Source: Gemmatimonadota bacterium (GTDB taxonomy: Bacteria; JAAXHH01). Taken from it: a stretch of 15,596 bases of DNA. How positions within the stretch are numbered: the stretch's first letter is position 1; every line of letters begins with the position of its first letter. The notes beneath the pieces are model-generated. The model was not told the DNA's origin. It worked only from the letters and a program-made list of their open reading frames with translations, and did not search any database. The stretch is taken from NCBI GenBank assembly GCA_026713285.1, contig JAPOOT010000102.1:1-15596 (forward strand), in the 5' to 3' direction. Position numbers and translations under genes: made by a program. Shown here piece by piece: positions 14,333 to 15,596 of the stretch.

Positions 14333-15596
14333 ATGGCCGCACCGCTAGAGATACTGACGGCTAACCCGCCGGCGGGAACCGATCCCGGTGATATCGAAGC
14401 GTACATGGCCGGCGGCGGTTACGGCGCGGTACGAAAAGCGCTCACGACCATAAGCAAGGACGGACTGATCGAAGAGATCAACGCCTCGGGGATCAAGGGC
14501 CGGGGCGGCGCCGGATTCTCGACGGGCATGAAGTGGAACCTGTGCGCCGACCGGTATCCGCGGTACCTGTGCGCAAACGCGGACGAAAGCGAACCCGGCA
14601 GCTTCAAGGACCGGCTCCTGCTGGAATCGAAACCCCATCAGATCATCGAAGGCATGATCATCACCAGCTACGCCCTGGGGATCAACCTGGGCTACATCTA
14701 TATCCGCGGTGAGTTCTTCCAGATCATCGACCAGATGGAAGCCGCCCTGGCGGACGCCGAAAAACACGGCTTCCTCGGCAAGAATATCCTGGATTCGGGC
14801 TTCGACCTGGAACTGTACGTCCATCCCGGCGCCGGGGCCTATATTTGCGGAGAAGAGACGGGCCTGATCGAATCCCTCGAGGGCAACCGGCCCTACCCCC
14901 GGCTGAAACCGCCGTTCTTCCCCGCCGCCATCGGTCTCTGGGGACAGCCCACGATCGTGAACAACGTGGAAACCATGGCCCAGATCACCACGATCGTCGA
15001 CATGGGGGCGGAAGCCTACAAGCAGATCGGAACGGAGGAAGACACGACGGGACCACGGCTGTTCGGCCTGTGCGGCCACGTGAAGAAACCCGGCATCTAC
15101 GAGTACGATTCCGACGTCACGCTGCGGGAGTTGATCTACGACGCAGGCGGCGGCATACGGGACGGCAACCGGCTCAAGGGGGTCATCCCCGGCGGGATCT
15201 CGGCGCCGATCCTGACACCGGAGGAGATCGACACGACCATGGGCTTCGGCGCCCTGGGCAAGCTGGGCTCCATGGGCGGAACCGGCGGGATCATCGTGAT
15301 GGACGAGACCACCAGCATGGTGGACGCCCTGCTGAACGCCTCCTCCTTCGCCGCCCACGAGTCATGCGGCCAGTGCACGCCCTGCCGCGAAGGCGTGCCC
15401 TGGATGAACGACATCCTCCGCCGGATCCGCAACGGCCGGGGCCGCGACGAGGACCTCGACCTGTTGCTGGATATCTGCAAGCAGATCCATGGCCATACGG
15501 TGTGCGTTTTTGGCCAGGCGCCGGGGGTCTGGCCCGTACGGACCATTCTCGTCAAGTACTGGCCGGAATTCAGAGCCTGCATCGAACGGAAAGAAC
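14333..15596 (+). CDS. nuoF: NADH-quinone oxidoreductase subunit F, cut by the window end
   Basis: This is the NADH-binding subunit, which holds FMN and the 4Fe-4S cluster N3 and starts electron transfer in complex I. The frame runs from ATG 14333 to the last base without a stop; 421 codons are present, so nearly all of the protein is here. FMN/NADH-site blocks are GIKGRGGAGFSTGMKWN (near 53-69), CANADESEPGSFKDR (near 79-93) and GAGAYICGEETGLIESLEG (near 167-185). The N3 cluster ligands are the three Cys of SCGQCTPCREG and a fourth in HGHTVCVFGQ. The segment after the fourth Cys differs slightly from the common CALGDAA form. DESEPGSFKDR resembles the Thermus subunit. Three bases separate it from nuoE. 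nuoG would be expected next, outside the window. Confidence 0.97.
   Translation, partial: MAAPLEILTANPPAGTDPGDIEAYMAGGGYGAVRKALTTISKDGLIEEINASGIKGRGGAGFSTGMKWNLCADRYPRYLCANADESEPGSFKDRLLLESKPHQIIEGMIITSYALGINLGYIYIRGEFFQIIDQMEAALADAEKHGFLGKNILDSGFDLELYVHPGAGAYICGEETGLIESLEGNRPYPRLKPPFFPAAIGLWGQPTIVNNVETMAQITTIVDMGAEAYKQIGTEEDTTGPRLFGLCGHVKKPGIYEYDSDVTLRELIYDAGGGIRDGNRLKGVIPGGISAPILTPEEIDTTMGFGALGKLGSMGGTGGIIVMDETTSMVDALLNASSFAAHESCGQCTPCREGVPWMNDILRRIRNGRGRDEDLDLLLDICKQIHGHTVCVFGQAPGVWPVRTILVKYWPEFRACIERKE

Noticed and set aside
14345..15358. 337-codon open frame antisense to nuoF
   Set aside because: Shadow of a strongly conserved complex I gene; no motif or ribosome-binding site supports it.
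1..15596. CRISPR array, mobile element, prophage, defence system or RNA gene
   Set aside because: No regularly spaced repeats beyond two or three copies, no transposase or integrase motifs, no terminal inverted repeats, and no tRNA or rRNA sequence recognised on either strand.

Overview
The window is a GC-rich stretch of a Gram-negative bacterial chromosome. An outer membrane is implied by a complete TonB-dependent receptor, and aerobic or quinone-linked respiration by a complex I operon. A sulfatase with its radical SAM maturase, a phytanoyl-CoA dioxygenase-like enzyme, a bacterial GPP34 protein and an unfused nuoC/nuoD pair would fit an environmental lineage such as Latescibacterota, Gemmatimonadota or a relative. 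That placement is inference from gene content only; no rRNA gene or other marker here fixes it.

Left part (1-6018): the 3' part of a sulfatase gene, then an anaerobic sulfatase-maturating enzyme (anSME) with an added C-terminal SEC-C zinc motif. Both are on the plus strand and form a functional pair. On the minus strand follow a GPP34 (GOLPH3/VPS74-like) protein and an 801-residue TonB-dependent receptor that may import the sulfatase pathway's substrate or product.

Middle (6019-10298): a non-coding stretch with small repeats and a candidate promoter/operator, then a cold-shock protein gene on the minus strand. That gene has a TTG start, a strong promoter, a leader of about 158 nt and an intrinsic terminator. 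Next come an exported M1 aminopeptidase (minus), a divergently transcribed PhyH-family dioxygenase (plus), and a methylthioadenosine phosphorylase (minus) that converges on the dioxygenase gene with only 4 bases between their stop codons.

Right part (10420-15596): a strong promoter drives nuoA-nuoB-pyrE-nuoC-nuoD-nuoE-nuoF, all tightly packed, with nuoF running off the window. These genes encode NuoA of the membrane arm and the hydrophilic arm from NADH oxidation (NuoE/F) to the quinone site (NuoB/C/D). Orotate phosphoribosyltransferase (pyrE) sits inside the operon and is translationally coupled to nuoB.

I found no CRISPR array, tRNA, rRNA, insertion sequence, phage gene or defence system. 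The most interesting signals are pyrE inside the complex I operon, the SEC-C extension of the sulfatase maturase, the structured leader of the cold-shock gene, and the repeats and inverted repeat around the putative receptor promoter.
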